From positions 310,001 through 374,000 of the forward strand of contig BAAAJN010000001.1 in assembly GCA_039527025.1 (NCBI GenBank): a stretch of 64,000 bases of DNA, read 5' to 3'. The position numbers and the translations under genes are program-made. This document shows, in pieces, positions 26,784 to 33,948 of the stretch (positions are counted from its first letter, which is position 1; each line of letters starts with the position of its first letter). The notes below the pieces were generated by a model. That model was given only the letters and a program-made list of their open reading frames with translations. It did not search any database and was not told the origin of the DNA. Origin of the DNA: Microlunatus lacustris. GTDB lineage: Bacteria; Actinomycetota; Actinomycetes; Propionibacteriales; Propionibacteriaceae.

Positions 26784-27284
26784 ATGGTGGCCCACATCCC
26801 TGTCCCGGCGACCGCGGCCGGCATCAGCCTCGACGAGCAGCTGTGCCTGGCTCTCTACACCGCCTCCCGGGCGATGACCGCGCGCTACCGCATCGCCCTC
26901 ACCTCGCTCGGGCTCACCTACCCGCAGTACCTGGTCATGCTCCTGCTGTGGGAGGAGGGCTCCTGCTCGGTCGGGACGATCGGGAAGCGGCTCAGCCTCG
27001 ACTCCAGCACCCTCTCGCCGCTGCTCAAGCGCCTGCAGGCCCTGGACCTGGTGACCAGGACCCGGGCCACCACCGACGAGCGGCTGATGATCATCGGCCT
27101 CACCGAGCAGGGGGCGGCCCTGGAGGCCCAGAACGCCGAGGTCGGCGTCGAGATGCGTCGGGCCACCGGGCTGACCCCGGAGGAGTACCGCGAGCTGACC
27201 GAGCAGCTGAAGACCCTGACCGCCCGGCTCGACTCCTCCACCGCGGAGGCCAGCGCCGGGGCCGTGGCGCCCCGCGTCTCCTGA
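26784..27284 (+). CDS. ohrR: MarR-family regulator, OhrR type (organic peroxide sensor)
   Basis: A 166-residue winged-helix repressor. Cys21 in LDEQLCLALYTASRAMT matches the redox-active cysteine of OhrR. The recognition region is TIGKRLSLDSSTLSPLLKRL, with the wing RATTDERLMII. OhrR normally represses the peroxidase gene ohr, but none is adjacent. It lies 59 bases after the redox-type two-component pair. The 3' end is 3 bases from the convergent helD gene. Assignment to OhrR rests on the Cys position and family pattern. Confidence 0.86.
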   Translation: MVAHIPVPATAAGISLDEQLCLALYTASRAMTARYRIALTSLGLTYPQYLVMLLLWEEGSCSVGTIGKRLSLDSSTLSPLLKRLQALDLVTRTRATTDERLMIIGLTEQGAALEAQNAEVGVEMRRATGLTPEEYRELTEQLKTLTARLDSSTAEASAGAVAPRVS

Positions 27285-27287
27285 GTC

Positions 27288-29360
27288 TCAGGTCCCTGAG
27301 CTCCTCGACGGGCTCGGGCCGAGCTCTGGCGGCAGCGGCTCGCGGTGCAGCACCACCAGGGAGCTGACCGCCCGGGTCAGGCAGACGTAGAGCCGGCGCA
27401 GCCCGGTCACCCGGTCCGGCTCGCCGGCTACGATGCCGGCCGGCTCCAGCAGCACGACGTGGTCGAACTCCAGGCCCTTGGCCAGGGTGGCCGGCACCAG
27501 GTCGGTCCGGCTCTCGAAGCCCTGGGCCTGCTCCCCGAGCAGCTCGAAAGGCACCCCGGCGTCGGCCAGCGCCGCCCGCACCGCCGGCACCGCGGCGTCG
27601 GGGACGACCACCCCCACCGTCCCCTCGGCCTCCAGCGCTGCGTGCACCGCCCCGACGACCGCAGGAGTCGGCTCGGCCGCCTGCCGCAGGACGAGCTCGC
27701 CGCGGGACCGGCGGACCGAGTGCGGCGGGGTGAGCGAGGGCGCGATGTGCGGCAGCAGCCGGGCGGCGAAGTTGATCACCGCGCCGGGCACCCGGAAGCC
27801 GGCGACGAGCTCCTCGACCACCGCGCCGGGCTGCCCGAGGTGGCCCAGCGACTCCCGCCAGGAGCGCGTCGCCCACGGCGTGGTGGCCTGGGCGAGGTCG
27901 CCGAGCACGGTGACCGAGCCGGTGGAGGCCCGCCGGCCGACGGCCCGCAGCATCATCGGCGACAGGTCCTGCGCCTCGTCGAGGACGACGTGGCCGAGGC
28001 TCGGGGTGCGCTGCAGCAGGTCGGCCACCTCGTCGACCAGGACGACGTCGGCCAACGTGAAGCGGGCGGCGGCCACCGTCCGTGCCTGCTTCGGCAGCCG
28101 GACCAGCCGTTGCTCGTCGGCGTCCAGCAGCCCCTCGGCGCAGGCGGCCAGGAAGTCGGCGTCGGTGAGCAGCCGCAGCACCAGCTTCGCGGGGTCGAGC
28201 GTGGGCCACAGCTGCTCGGCGTAGACCCGGACCGGACGGCTGCGGGCGACCGCGTTCTGCACCCGGTCGTCGGGGGAGTCGCCGGACGCCTCCATCCGCA
28301 GCAGCACCTGGTGCGCCAGCCGCTGCGGCAGCATCGCCCGGCCGGCCTCGTAGCGGACTCCGCGGGCCTGCAGCTCGGTGACGATCTCCTGCGCCAGGTA
28401 CGCCCCGACCCGCCACTGGTAGGCGCCGCGCGGCACCACCAGGGTCTCCGACGGCCGGCCGAGGTGGCCCCAGACCGCGCGGCGCAGCACCTCGGCCATC
28501 CGGGCGTCGCCCTTGACCACGGCCGGTGCCGCCGCTTCCACCGCCCGCACGGCGACGCCGGTGGCCCCGGTGACCAGCGAGGTGACCGTGGCCTGGGTGG
28601 CGTCGATCTCGCCGAGCGCAGGCAGCACGTCGGCGATGTAGGACAGGAAGCTGTCGTTGGGCCCGACGACGAGGACCCCGGAGCGAGCCAGCTGCTCGCG
28701 GTAGGCGTACAGCAGGTAGGCCGCCCGGTGCAGGCCGACGGCGGTCTTGCCGGTGCCCGGGGCGCCCTGCACGCACAGCGACTGGTCCAGCCGGGCACGG
28801 ACGATGGTGTCCTGCTCGGGCTGGATGGTGGCCACGATGTCGCGCATCGGTCCGGTGCGGGGCCGCTCGATCTCGGACTCGAGGATGGCCGAGGCCGCCG
28901 CCTCCACCTCCGCGGCCGGCGAGCGGACCAGGTCCTCGTCCTCGAAGGCGGTGAGCCGGCCGGCGGAGAAGCCGAACCGGCGCCGTCGGCGCACGCGCAT
29001 CGGCTCGCCGACCCGCGCCTGGTAGAAGGGCAGCGCCATCCCGGCCCGCCAGTCGATGACCAGCGGCTCCCCGCCCGCCTCGCCGGTGACGTGCCGACGA
29101 CCGACGTAGAGCGTCTCGTCGCGCTCGGCACCGAGGTCGGTGGCGTAGTCCAGCCGACCGAAGAACAGCGGAACGGTCGGGTCGTCCTCCAGCGCCTTCA
29201 TCCGGCGGTGCAGGACCTGCTTGAGGTGCTCGGTGGAGACGCGGTCGCCGCCGGTGGCGGTGAGCCCGGCGGTGTGCTCGCGCATCCGCTGCAGTGCGCT
29301 CCGGGACTCGGTGAGGTGGCGCTGCTCGGCGATCAGGGTGGACGGGGCGGGTGCGGGCAT
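27288..29360 (-). CDS. helD: HelD-like superfamily 1 ATPase (RNA polymerase recycling factor family)
   Basis: A 690-residue UvrD-like ATPase. An N-terminal helical hairpin (~10-60) precedes GAPGTGKT (199-206), a DEAQD box (VVLDEAQDLSPMML), motif III GDLAQATT and C-terminal motifs KGLEFDHVVLLEP and LYVCLTRA. The organisation matches HelD, which removes stalled RNA polymerase from DNA, and some relatives (HelR) protect against rifamycins. No rifamycin-associated element is evident upstream. The last residues (PSPSRSSGT) are encoded by the dispersed repeat at 27294-27312, so the original stop may have been displaced. Confidence 0.88.
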   Translation of the reverse strand: MPAPAPSTLIAEQRHLTESRSALQRMREHTAGLTATGGDRVSTEHLKQVLHRRMKALEDDPTVPLFFGRLDYATDLGAERDETLYVGRRHVTGEAGGEPLVIDWRAGMALPFYQARVGEPMRVRRRRRFGFSAGRLTAFEDEDLVRSPAAEVEAAASAILESEIERPRTGPMRDIVATIQPEQDTIVRARLDQSLCVQGAPGTGKTAVGLHRAAYLLYAYREQLARSGVLVVGPNDSFLSYIADVLPALGEIDATQATVTSLVTGATGVAVRAVEAAAPAVVKGDARMAEVLRRAVWGHLGRPSETLVVPRGAYQWRVGAYLAQEIVTELQARGVRYEAGRAMLPQRLAHQVLLRMEASGDSPDDRVQNAVARSRPVRVYAEQLWPTLDPAKLVLRLLTDADFLAACAEGLLDADEQRLVRLPKQARTVAAARFTLADVVLVDEVADLLQRTPSLGHVVLDEAQDLSPMMLRAVGRRASTGSVTVLGDLAQATTPWATRSWRESLGHLGQPGAVVEELVAGFRVPGAVINFAARLLPHIAPSLTPPHSVRRSRGELVLRQAAEPTPAVVGAVHAALEAEGTVGVVVPDAAVPAVRAALADAGVPFELLGEQAQGFESRTDLVPATLAKGLEFDHVVLLEPAGIVAGEPDRVTGLRRLYVCLTRAVSSLVVLHREPLPPELGPSPSRSSGT
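27294..27312. repeat. Dispersed repeat copy inside the 3' end of helD
   Basis: CCCTGAGCTCCTCGACGGG is a diverged reverse-orientation copy of the 19-base repeat. It lies within the last codons of helD and supplies part of its C-terminus. Confidence 0.5.
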
Positions 29361-29482
29361 GCGGAACGGCTCCGATGTCAGTCGGCCGGTGGGCGGGAGC
29401 GGAGGGTCAAGTTACCCCGGTCGGCGCGGTCCGGCGAGGGGTTTTCGCGCACCCCCCGCGCAACGGCGGGAGGCCGGGTTCC

Positions 29483-29488
29483 TACCCT
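29483..29488 (+). promoter_or_regulatory. -10 hexamer TACCCT, leaderless promoter
   Basis: TACCCT ends 6 bases before the NUDIX-gene GTG at 29495. Confidence 0.58.
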
Positions 29489-29494
29489 GGGGCG

Positions 29495-30073
29495 GTGACT
29501 TCAGACGAGGCGAACCCCGGGGCCACCGAGCGCTCCTACATCCCGGTCGAGAACCCGGTGGACCGTCCGCGCACGTCGCGGACGACGGTGCGGGTGCTGC
29601 TGACCAACCCGGCGGGGGAGACGTTGCTGTTCGAGGACAGCGACCCCGGCCTGGACGACGCACGCTGGTGGGTCACCCCCGGCGGCGGCATCGACCCCGG
29701 CGAGACCGAGGTCGAGGCGGCAGTCCGTGAGGTCTGGGAGGAGACCGGCTACCGGCTGGACCCGGCCGACCTGCTGGGCCCGATGGCCCAGCGGCACGTC
29801 GTGCACGGCTACTCCGACCAGGTGATCGAGCAGGACGAGTCGTTCTACCTGGCCCGGGTCCCCGACTTCGACGTCGACACCTCCGCGCACACCCCGGACG
29901 AGCAGCTCACCTTCCAGCAGTTCCGCTGGTGGTCGACCGAGGAGCTGCGCTCGACCGACGACTGGATCTGGCCGCACGAGCTGGTGGAGCTGCTGCACCT
30001 GGTCGACGAGCGGGACCGCTGGCCGGTCGCGCTCGGCACCCAGGAGGAGTCGACCGTCCTCGACGTGCACTGA
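29495..30073 (+). CDS. NUDIX hydrolase
   Basis: A 192-residue hydrolase of nucleoside-diphosphate-linked compounds. The NUDIX box runs from about residue 64 to 86 (GGGIDPGETEVEAAVREV, then WEETGY), with all catalytic glutamates present. A WWVTPGG lead-in and the late FRWWSTEELR are typical. The substrate is unknown; house-cleaning of damaged nucleotides or coenzymes is possible, and the next gene repairs NAD(P)H hydrate. GTG 29495 is supported by the leaderless -10. It diverges from helD and converges on nnrD. Confidence 0.9.
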   Translation: MTSDEANPGATERSYIPVENPVDRPRTSRTTVRVLLTNPAGETLLFEDSDPGLDDARWWVTPGGGIDPGETEVEAAVREVWEETGYRLDPADLLGPMAQRHVVHGYSDQVIEQDESFYLARVPDFDVDTSAHTPDEQLTFQQFRWWSTEELRSTDDWIWPHELVELLHLVDERDRWPVALGTQEESTVLDVH

Positions 30074-30080
30074 GCCCGGC

Positions 30081-30965
30081 TCAGGCCCCCAGCTCGCTCA
30101 TCACCACCGGCAGCTCGTCCAGCAGCTCACGGGCGAGGAAGCCGACGGTGCCGATCCGCGCGGCCAGCCGGTCACCGGCTGCGGCGTGCACGTGGGTGGC
30201 CCAGCAGGTGGCCTGGTCGGCCTGCCCGGTGCGACCCAGCAGGCCGGTCACCGCGCCCACCAGCACGTCGCCGCTGCCCGAGGTGGCCAGGCCGCCGTTG
30301 CCGGCCCCGACCTTCCAGATCCGGCCGTCGGGGTCGGCGACGGTGCCGTAGCAGGTGACCAGCGCGCCGTAGCGGGCGGCGATCTCGGCGATGTCGCGGT
30401 CCTCGTCCTCGATCTCGCGGCCGAGCAGGCGGGCGGCCTCCTGCCCGTTGGGCGTCAGCACCAGACGTCCGCGGAGGGGCTCCAGGGCCTGGAGCATCCC
30501 CGGCAGCACGCCGAGCGCGAAGGCGTCGAGCACCAGCCAGGTCTGCTCGCCGAGCAGCGGGATGGCCGTCCGGATCAGCAGGGCGGTCTCCTCCGGCTCG
30601 TCCAGGCCGACCCCGATGGTGACGACGTCCGCCGAGCCGAGGTCGTCGGTGATGGCGGAGAGGTCGCCGCCGAGCACGCTGCCGCGGGCGTCCTGGGGCA
30701 GGCCGACGACGCCCGCCTCCGGCGTGGCCACCGCGAGCGGGACGGCGGCCGACGACGCGACCGCCAGGGTGAGGTGCCCCGCCCCGACGCGCAGCGCACC
30801 GAGCCCGGCGAGCTGAACGGCCCCGGGCGTGCTGGCTGCGCCGCCGACGATGAGCACCTGCCCGCGGCCGTACTTGGAGCTGCCGGCGTCGGGCAGCGGC
30901 CAGGAGCGGAGCAGGGTCGGGGTGACCTCGCGGGGGGTGCCCGGCTCAGGTCTGGGGTTGGACAC
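30081..30965 (-). CDS. nnrD: ADP-dependent NAD(P)H-hydrate dehydratase
   Basis: Repairs the damaged hydrate form of NAD(P)H back to the active coenzyme; 294 residues in a ribokinase-like fold. Motifs: KYGRGQVLIVGG, a PNGQEAARLL segment, and the conserved GLATSGSGDVL with the catalytic Asp. The epimerase domain (NnrE) that is fused in many bacteria is absent, so this is the stand-alone dehydratase. The start lies inside the 3' end of the histidine phosphatase gene (20-base overlap), so the two are co-transcribed. Confidence 0.93.
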   Translation of the reverse strand: MSNPRPEPGTPREVTPTLLRSWPLPDAGSSKYGRGQVLIVGGAASTPGAVQLAGLGALRVGAGHLTLAVASSAAVPLAVATPEAGVVGLPQDARGSVLGGDLSAITDDLGSADVVTIGVGLDEPEETALLIRTAIPLLGEQTWLVLDAFALGVLPGMLQALEPLRGRLVLTPNGQEAARLLGREIEDEDRDIAEIAARYGALVTCYGTVADPDGRIWKVGAGNGGLATSGSGDVLVGAVTGLLGRTGQADQATCWATHVHAAAGDRLAARIGTVGFLARELLDELPVVMSELGA

Positions 30966-31686
30966 GGGAGTCTCCAGGGTGCTGGGTGACCGGCGCGTCG
31001 GACTCCTCGAGGTGCGAGACGTCGTTGAACAGCCGGACCTGCCAGCCGCCGTCCGGTGCGCGGCCGAGATGGGTGATGGACACGTTCTTGACCGGGGTGC
31101 TCGCCCCGATGTCGAGGATCTGGTGCTCGTCCAGGCCCTCGCAGACGTAGCGGAAGCAGAGCACCAGGGCGTCGTGGCAGAAGACGACGACCCGGCTGCC
31201 GTCGGGCACGTCGTCCAGGTCGCGGAGGAAGCTGCGGACGCGCAGCACGACGTCGGCCCAGGACTCCCCGCCGGGCGGGCGGTGGTAGAACTTCCCGAGC
31301 CAGCGGCGGCGCTCGGCCTCCCCGGGGAAGCGGTTGACCACGCCCTTCCAGGTGAGCAGGTCCAGCACCCCCAGCTCGCGGTCGCGGAGCCGCTCGTCCA
31401 CCCGCACCGGGGCCTCGACGCCGGCCGCGGCCAGGCTGAGCTCGGCGGTCTGCCGGGCGCGGACGTAGGTGGAGGACCACAGCAGGGTGGGGACCTCGTC
31501 GGCGAGCAGCGGGGCGAGGCCGCGGCCGAGGGCCTCGGCCTGCTCCCGGCCCACGTCGGACAGCTCCACGTCGGCGTCGCGGGCGCCGACCTCGATCACC
31601 TCGGCGTCCTCGGCGTGGGCGCGGGCGGCCGCGGCGTTGCCGAGGCTCTCCCCGTGGCGGATGACGACCAGCTCGGCGACAGCCAT
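30946..31686 (-). CDS. Histidine phosphatase-family protein (phosphoglycerate-mutase-like)
   Basis: A 246-residue phosphatase/mutase. VVIRHGESLGN carries the catalytic RHG (residues ~9-11). The second conserved His is in VVVFCHDALVL, with Arg and Glu ligands in STYVRARQTAE and DERLRDRELG. The substrate is unknown. AGGAAGG lies 6 bases before ATG 31686. It overlaps nnrD, so a metabolite-repair or nucleotide role is possible but inferred. Confidence 0.9.
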   Translation of the reverse strand: MAVAELVVIRHGESLGNAAAARAHAEDAEVIEVGARDADVELSDVGREQAEALGRGLAPLLADEVPTLLWSSTYVRARQTAELSLAAAGVEAPVRVDERLRDRELGVLDLLTWKGVVNRFPGEAERRRWLGKFYHRPPGGESWADVVLRVRSFLRDLDDVPDGSRVVVFCHDALVLCFRYVCEGLDEHQILDIGASTPVKNVSITHLGRAPDGGWQVRLFNDVSHLEESDAPVTQHPGDSRVQPQT

Positions 31687-31758
31687 AGACCCTTCCTGCG
31701 GTGTGCGGCCGGGAGGTACCCGGACCCGGACCACCGTATCCGCCGCGGAGAGCCCGTC

Positions 31759-31764
31759 TAGGTT
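31759..31764 (+). promoter_or_regulatory. -10 hexamer TAGGTT, leaderless promoter
   Basis: TAGGTT ends 6 bases before the aldo/keto-reductase ATG at 31771. Confidence 0.58.
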
Positions 31765-31770
31765 GGCCCC

Positions 31771-32781
31771 ATGGACTTCCGCTACCTCGGCAACTCCGGC
31801 CTCAAGATCTCCGAGATCACCTACGGCAACTGGCTGACCCACGGCTCGCAGGTGGAGAACGAGCAGGCGCACGCCTGCGTCAAGGCCTCCCTGGAGGCGG
31901 GCATCACCACCTTCGACACCGCCGACGTCTACGCCAACACCTTGGCCGAGACGGTGCTCGGCGAGGCCCTCGAGGGCGAGCGCCGCGAGTCGCTGGAGAT
32001 CTTCACCAAGGTCTTCGGCCCGATCGGACCCAAGGGCCACAACGACCTCGGCCTGTCCCGCAAGCACATCATGGAGGCCGCCCACGGCTCCCTGACCCGG
32101 CTGCGGACCGACTACATCGACCTCTACCAGGCACACCGCTACGACTACGAGACCCCGCTCGAGGAGACGATGCAGGCGTTCGCCGACCTCGTCCGGGCGG
32201 GCAAGGTGCTCTACGTCGGTGTCTCGGAGTGGACGGCGGACCAGCTGCGGGACGGGGCCGCGCTGGCCCGTCAGCTGGGCTTCCAGCTCATCTCCAACCA
32301 GCCGCAGTACTCGATGCTGTGGCGGGTCATCGAGGGCGAGGTGGTGCCGGCGTCGAAGGAGCTCGGCATCTCCCAGGTCGTCTGGTCCCCGATCGCCCAG
32401 GGCGTCCTGACCGGCAAGTACGTGCCTGGTCAGGACCTGCCTGAGGGCTCGCGGGCCACCGACGACAAGGGCGGCGCGAACATGATCGCCCGCTGGATGA
32501 AGGACGACGTGCTGGAGCGGGTGCAGCAGCTCAAGCCGATCGCCGAGGAAGCCGGGCTGTCGATGGCCCAGCTGGCCATCGCCTGGGTGCTGCAGAACGA
32601 GAACGTCGCCACCGCGATCATCGGCGCCTCCCGGCCGGAGCAGGTCTTCGACAACGTCGCGGCCGCCGGCGTCACCCTGGAGCCGGCGCTGCTGGCCCGG
32701 ATCGACGACGTCCTCGGCGACACCGTGGTCAGCGACCCGGCCCGGACGCTGGAGAGCTCGCCGAAGACCCGCGAGACCTGA
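31771..32781 (+). CDS. Aldo/keto reductase (potassium-channel beta-subunit-like subfamily)
   Basis: NADPH-dependent carbonyl reductase of 336 residues. The (alpha/beta)8 barrel shows catalytic Asp/Tyr in TFDTADVYAN, Lys in EIFTKVFG, His in LYQAHRYD, and C-terminal cofactor loops SPIAQGVLTGKY and IIGASRPEQV. Close to the YghZ/KCNAB-type AKRs that detoxify aldehydes such as methylglyoxal; the substrate is not certain. The leaderless -10 hexamer fixes the start. Confidence 0.93.
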   Translation: MDFRYLGNSGLKISEITYGNWLTHGSQVENEQAHACVKASLEAGITTFDTADVYANTLAETVLGEALEGERRESLEIFTKVFGPIGPKGHNDLGLSRKHIMEAAHGSLTRLRTDYIDLYQAHRYDYETPLEETMQAFADLVRAGKVLYVGVSEWTADQLRDGAALARQLGFQLISNQPQYSMLWRVIEGEVVPASKELGISQVVWSPIAQGVLTGKYVPGQDLPEGSRATDDKGGANMIARWMKDDVLERVQQLKPIAEEAGLSMAQLAIAWVLQNENVATAIIGASRPEQVFDNVAAAGVTLEPALLARIDDVLGDTVVSDPARTLESSPKTRET

Positions 32782-32788
32782 CGGGGGC

Positions 32789-33268
32789 TCAGGAGGCGTC
32801 GGCGGCGGCCTCGATGGCTGCGATGTCGATGCGGCGCATCTCCAGCATCGCCTTGATGGCCCGGGAGGCGCGGGCAGGGTCGGGGTCGGTCGTCAGCTCG
32901 GTCAGCCGGTGCGGCACCACCTGCCAGGACAGCCCGTAGCGGTCCCTGAGCCAGCCGCAGACGCTCTCCTCGCCGCCGTCGGCGACCAGGGCGTCCCAGT
33001 AGCGGTCGGTCTCGGCCTGGTCGGCGGTGTCGATCTGGAACGAGACCGCTTCGTCGAAGTGGAACTGCGGGCCGCCGTTGAGCCCGGTGAACCGGGCGCC
33101 GTCCAGCTCGAACTCGACGATGAGCGTGTCGCCGGGGCCGACGCCCGGGGTGCCCTCCGGCGCCGGGTTGACGCTGAGCACGCGGGAGTTGGGGAAGACG
33201 GAGACGTAGAAGCGGGCGGCCTCCTCGGCCTGGCCGTCGAACCACAGGCACGGGATGATGGCGGGCAT
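32789..33268 (-). CDS. VOC-family protein (PhnB-like)
   Basis: A 159-residue vicinal-oxygen-chelate fold protein of the PhnB / 3-demethylubiquinone-methyltransferase-like group. Landmarks are IPCLWFDGQAEEAARFYVS and FTGLNGGPQFHFDEAVSF, then CGWLRDRYGLSWQVVP. Function is unknown for most members. ATG 33268 gives the standard MPAIIPCLWF start and has AGAGGACC upstream, so the longer in-frame opening is rejected. It converges on the aldo/keto reductase. Confidence 0.89.
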   Translation of the reverse strand: MPAIIPCLWFDGQAEEAARFYVSVFPNSRVLSVNPAPEGTPGVGPGDTLIVEFELDGARFTGLNGGPQFHFDEAVSFQIDTADQAETDRYWDALVADGGEESVCGWLRDRYGLSWQVVPHRLTELTTDPDPARASRAIKAMLEMRRIDIAAIEAAADAS

Positions 33269-33330
33269 CGCGGGTCCTCTCTCGGGAGTCGTGTGCCAGG
33301 AGAGACCGCCGGGCGGGGGAGAAGTCATCG

Positions 33331-33349
33331 CCCTTCGACAGGCTCAGGG
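33331..33349. repeat. Dispersed repeat copy CCCTTCGACAGGCTCAGGG
   Basis: Nearly consensus 19-base copy between the VOC gene and marR. Its 3' half continues into a local tandem repeat. Confidence 0.65.
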
Positions 33350-33386
33350 CGCGGCCAGGCTCAGGGCGCGGCCAGGCTCAGGGCGG
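33340..33386. repeat. 17-base tandem repeat, about 2.7 copies
   Basis: The unit AGGCTCAGGGCGCGGCC occurs at 33340-33356 and 33357-33373, and a partial copy starts at 33374. The third copy contains the reverse-strand stop codon of marR (33378-33380), so array changes would alter that protein's C-terminus. Confidence 0.8.
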
Positions 33387-33872
33387 CGGGGGCGGACCGT
33401 CCTCGAGGCTGCGCCGGTGCTCGGCCATCGCCTCGGCCACCGTGGCCATGAAGTCCTCGATCAGCTCGAGCTGGTCGTCGTCGTAGCGCTCGATCGACGC
33501 GCCGATCCGGGCGCCGAGCGGGCCGAAGAACTCCCGGCCGAGCTCCTGACCCGCCTGGTCCTGGTGCAGCCGCACCTGGCGTCGGTCGTGGGCGTCGGGC
33601 ACCCGACGGACGTGGCCGGCCCGGACGAGCCGGTCGACCGCCCCGGTCACCGCGCCCGAGGTCAGGTTCAGCACCTGGCGCAGCGTGCCCGGTGTCGCGG
33701 CCCGGCCCTGGCGCTCGCTGTTGAGGATCAGCACCAGCGCCTGCAGGTCGGTCGGGTGCATCCGGTGGGTCTTGGCGAAGACGTCGACGACCCGGCTGGC
33801 CTCGGCCCCGTAGCGGCGGAGGTGGTCGGTGATGAGCGCGCGCAACCGCTCCCGTCGGGCGGTGTCGGCCAT
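33378..33872 (-). CDS. MarR-family transcriptional regulator
   Basis: A 164-residue winged helix-turn-helix protein: LRQVLNLTSGAVTGAVDRLV is the recognition region and VPDAHDRRQVRLHQ the wing. It is divergent from an MMPL-type exporter, and the 76-base intergenic region holds a TAGTC/GACTA inverted repeat, so it probably represses that exporter and itself. The C-terminus ends in a proline run read from the local tandem repeat. Confidence 0.9.
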   Translation of the reverse strand: MADTARRERLRALITDHLRRYGAEASRVVDVFAKTHRMHPTDLQALVLILNSERQGRAATPGTLRQVLNLTSGAVTGAVDRLVRAGHVRRVPDAHDRRQVRLHQDQAGQELGREFFGPLGARIGASIERYDDDQLELIEDFMATVAEAMAEHRRSLEDGPPPPP

Positions 33873-33917
33873 CGTCCTCCTCGTGTTTGCGCAGCCACGG
33901 GCGGCCGCCTAATCTCT

Positions 33918-33932
33918 TAGTCACCAAGACTA
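33918..33932. promoter_or_regulatory. Putative MarR operator (TAGTC-N5-GACTA)
   Basis: A perfect 5-base inverted repeat in the only AT-rich stretch between marR and the MMPL exporter, 17 bases before the exporter ATG. Confidence 0.6.
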
Positions 33933-33948
33933 TCGACAATTGAGAGAA

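Noticed and set aside
29361..29480. Possible rifamycin-associated element before helD
   Set aside because: I looked for the paired inverted CTTG-type element and saw no such dyad, so rifamycin control is unsupported.
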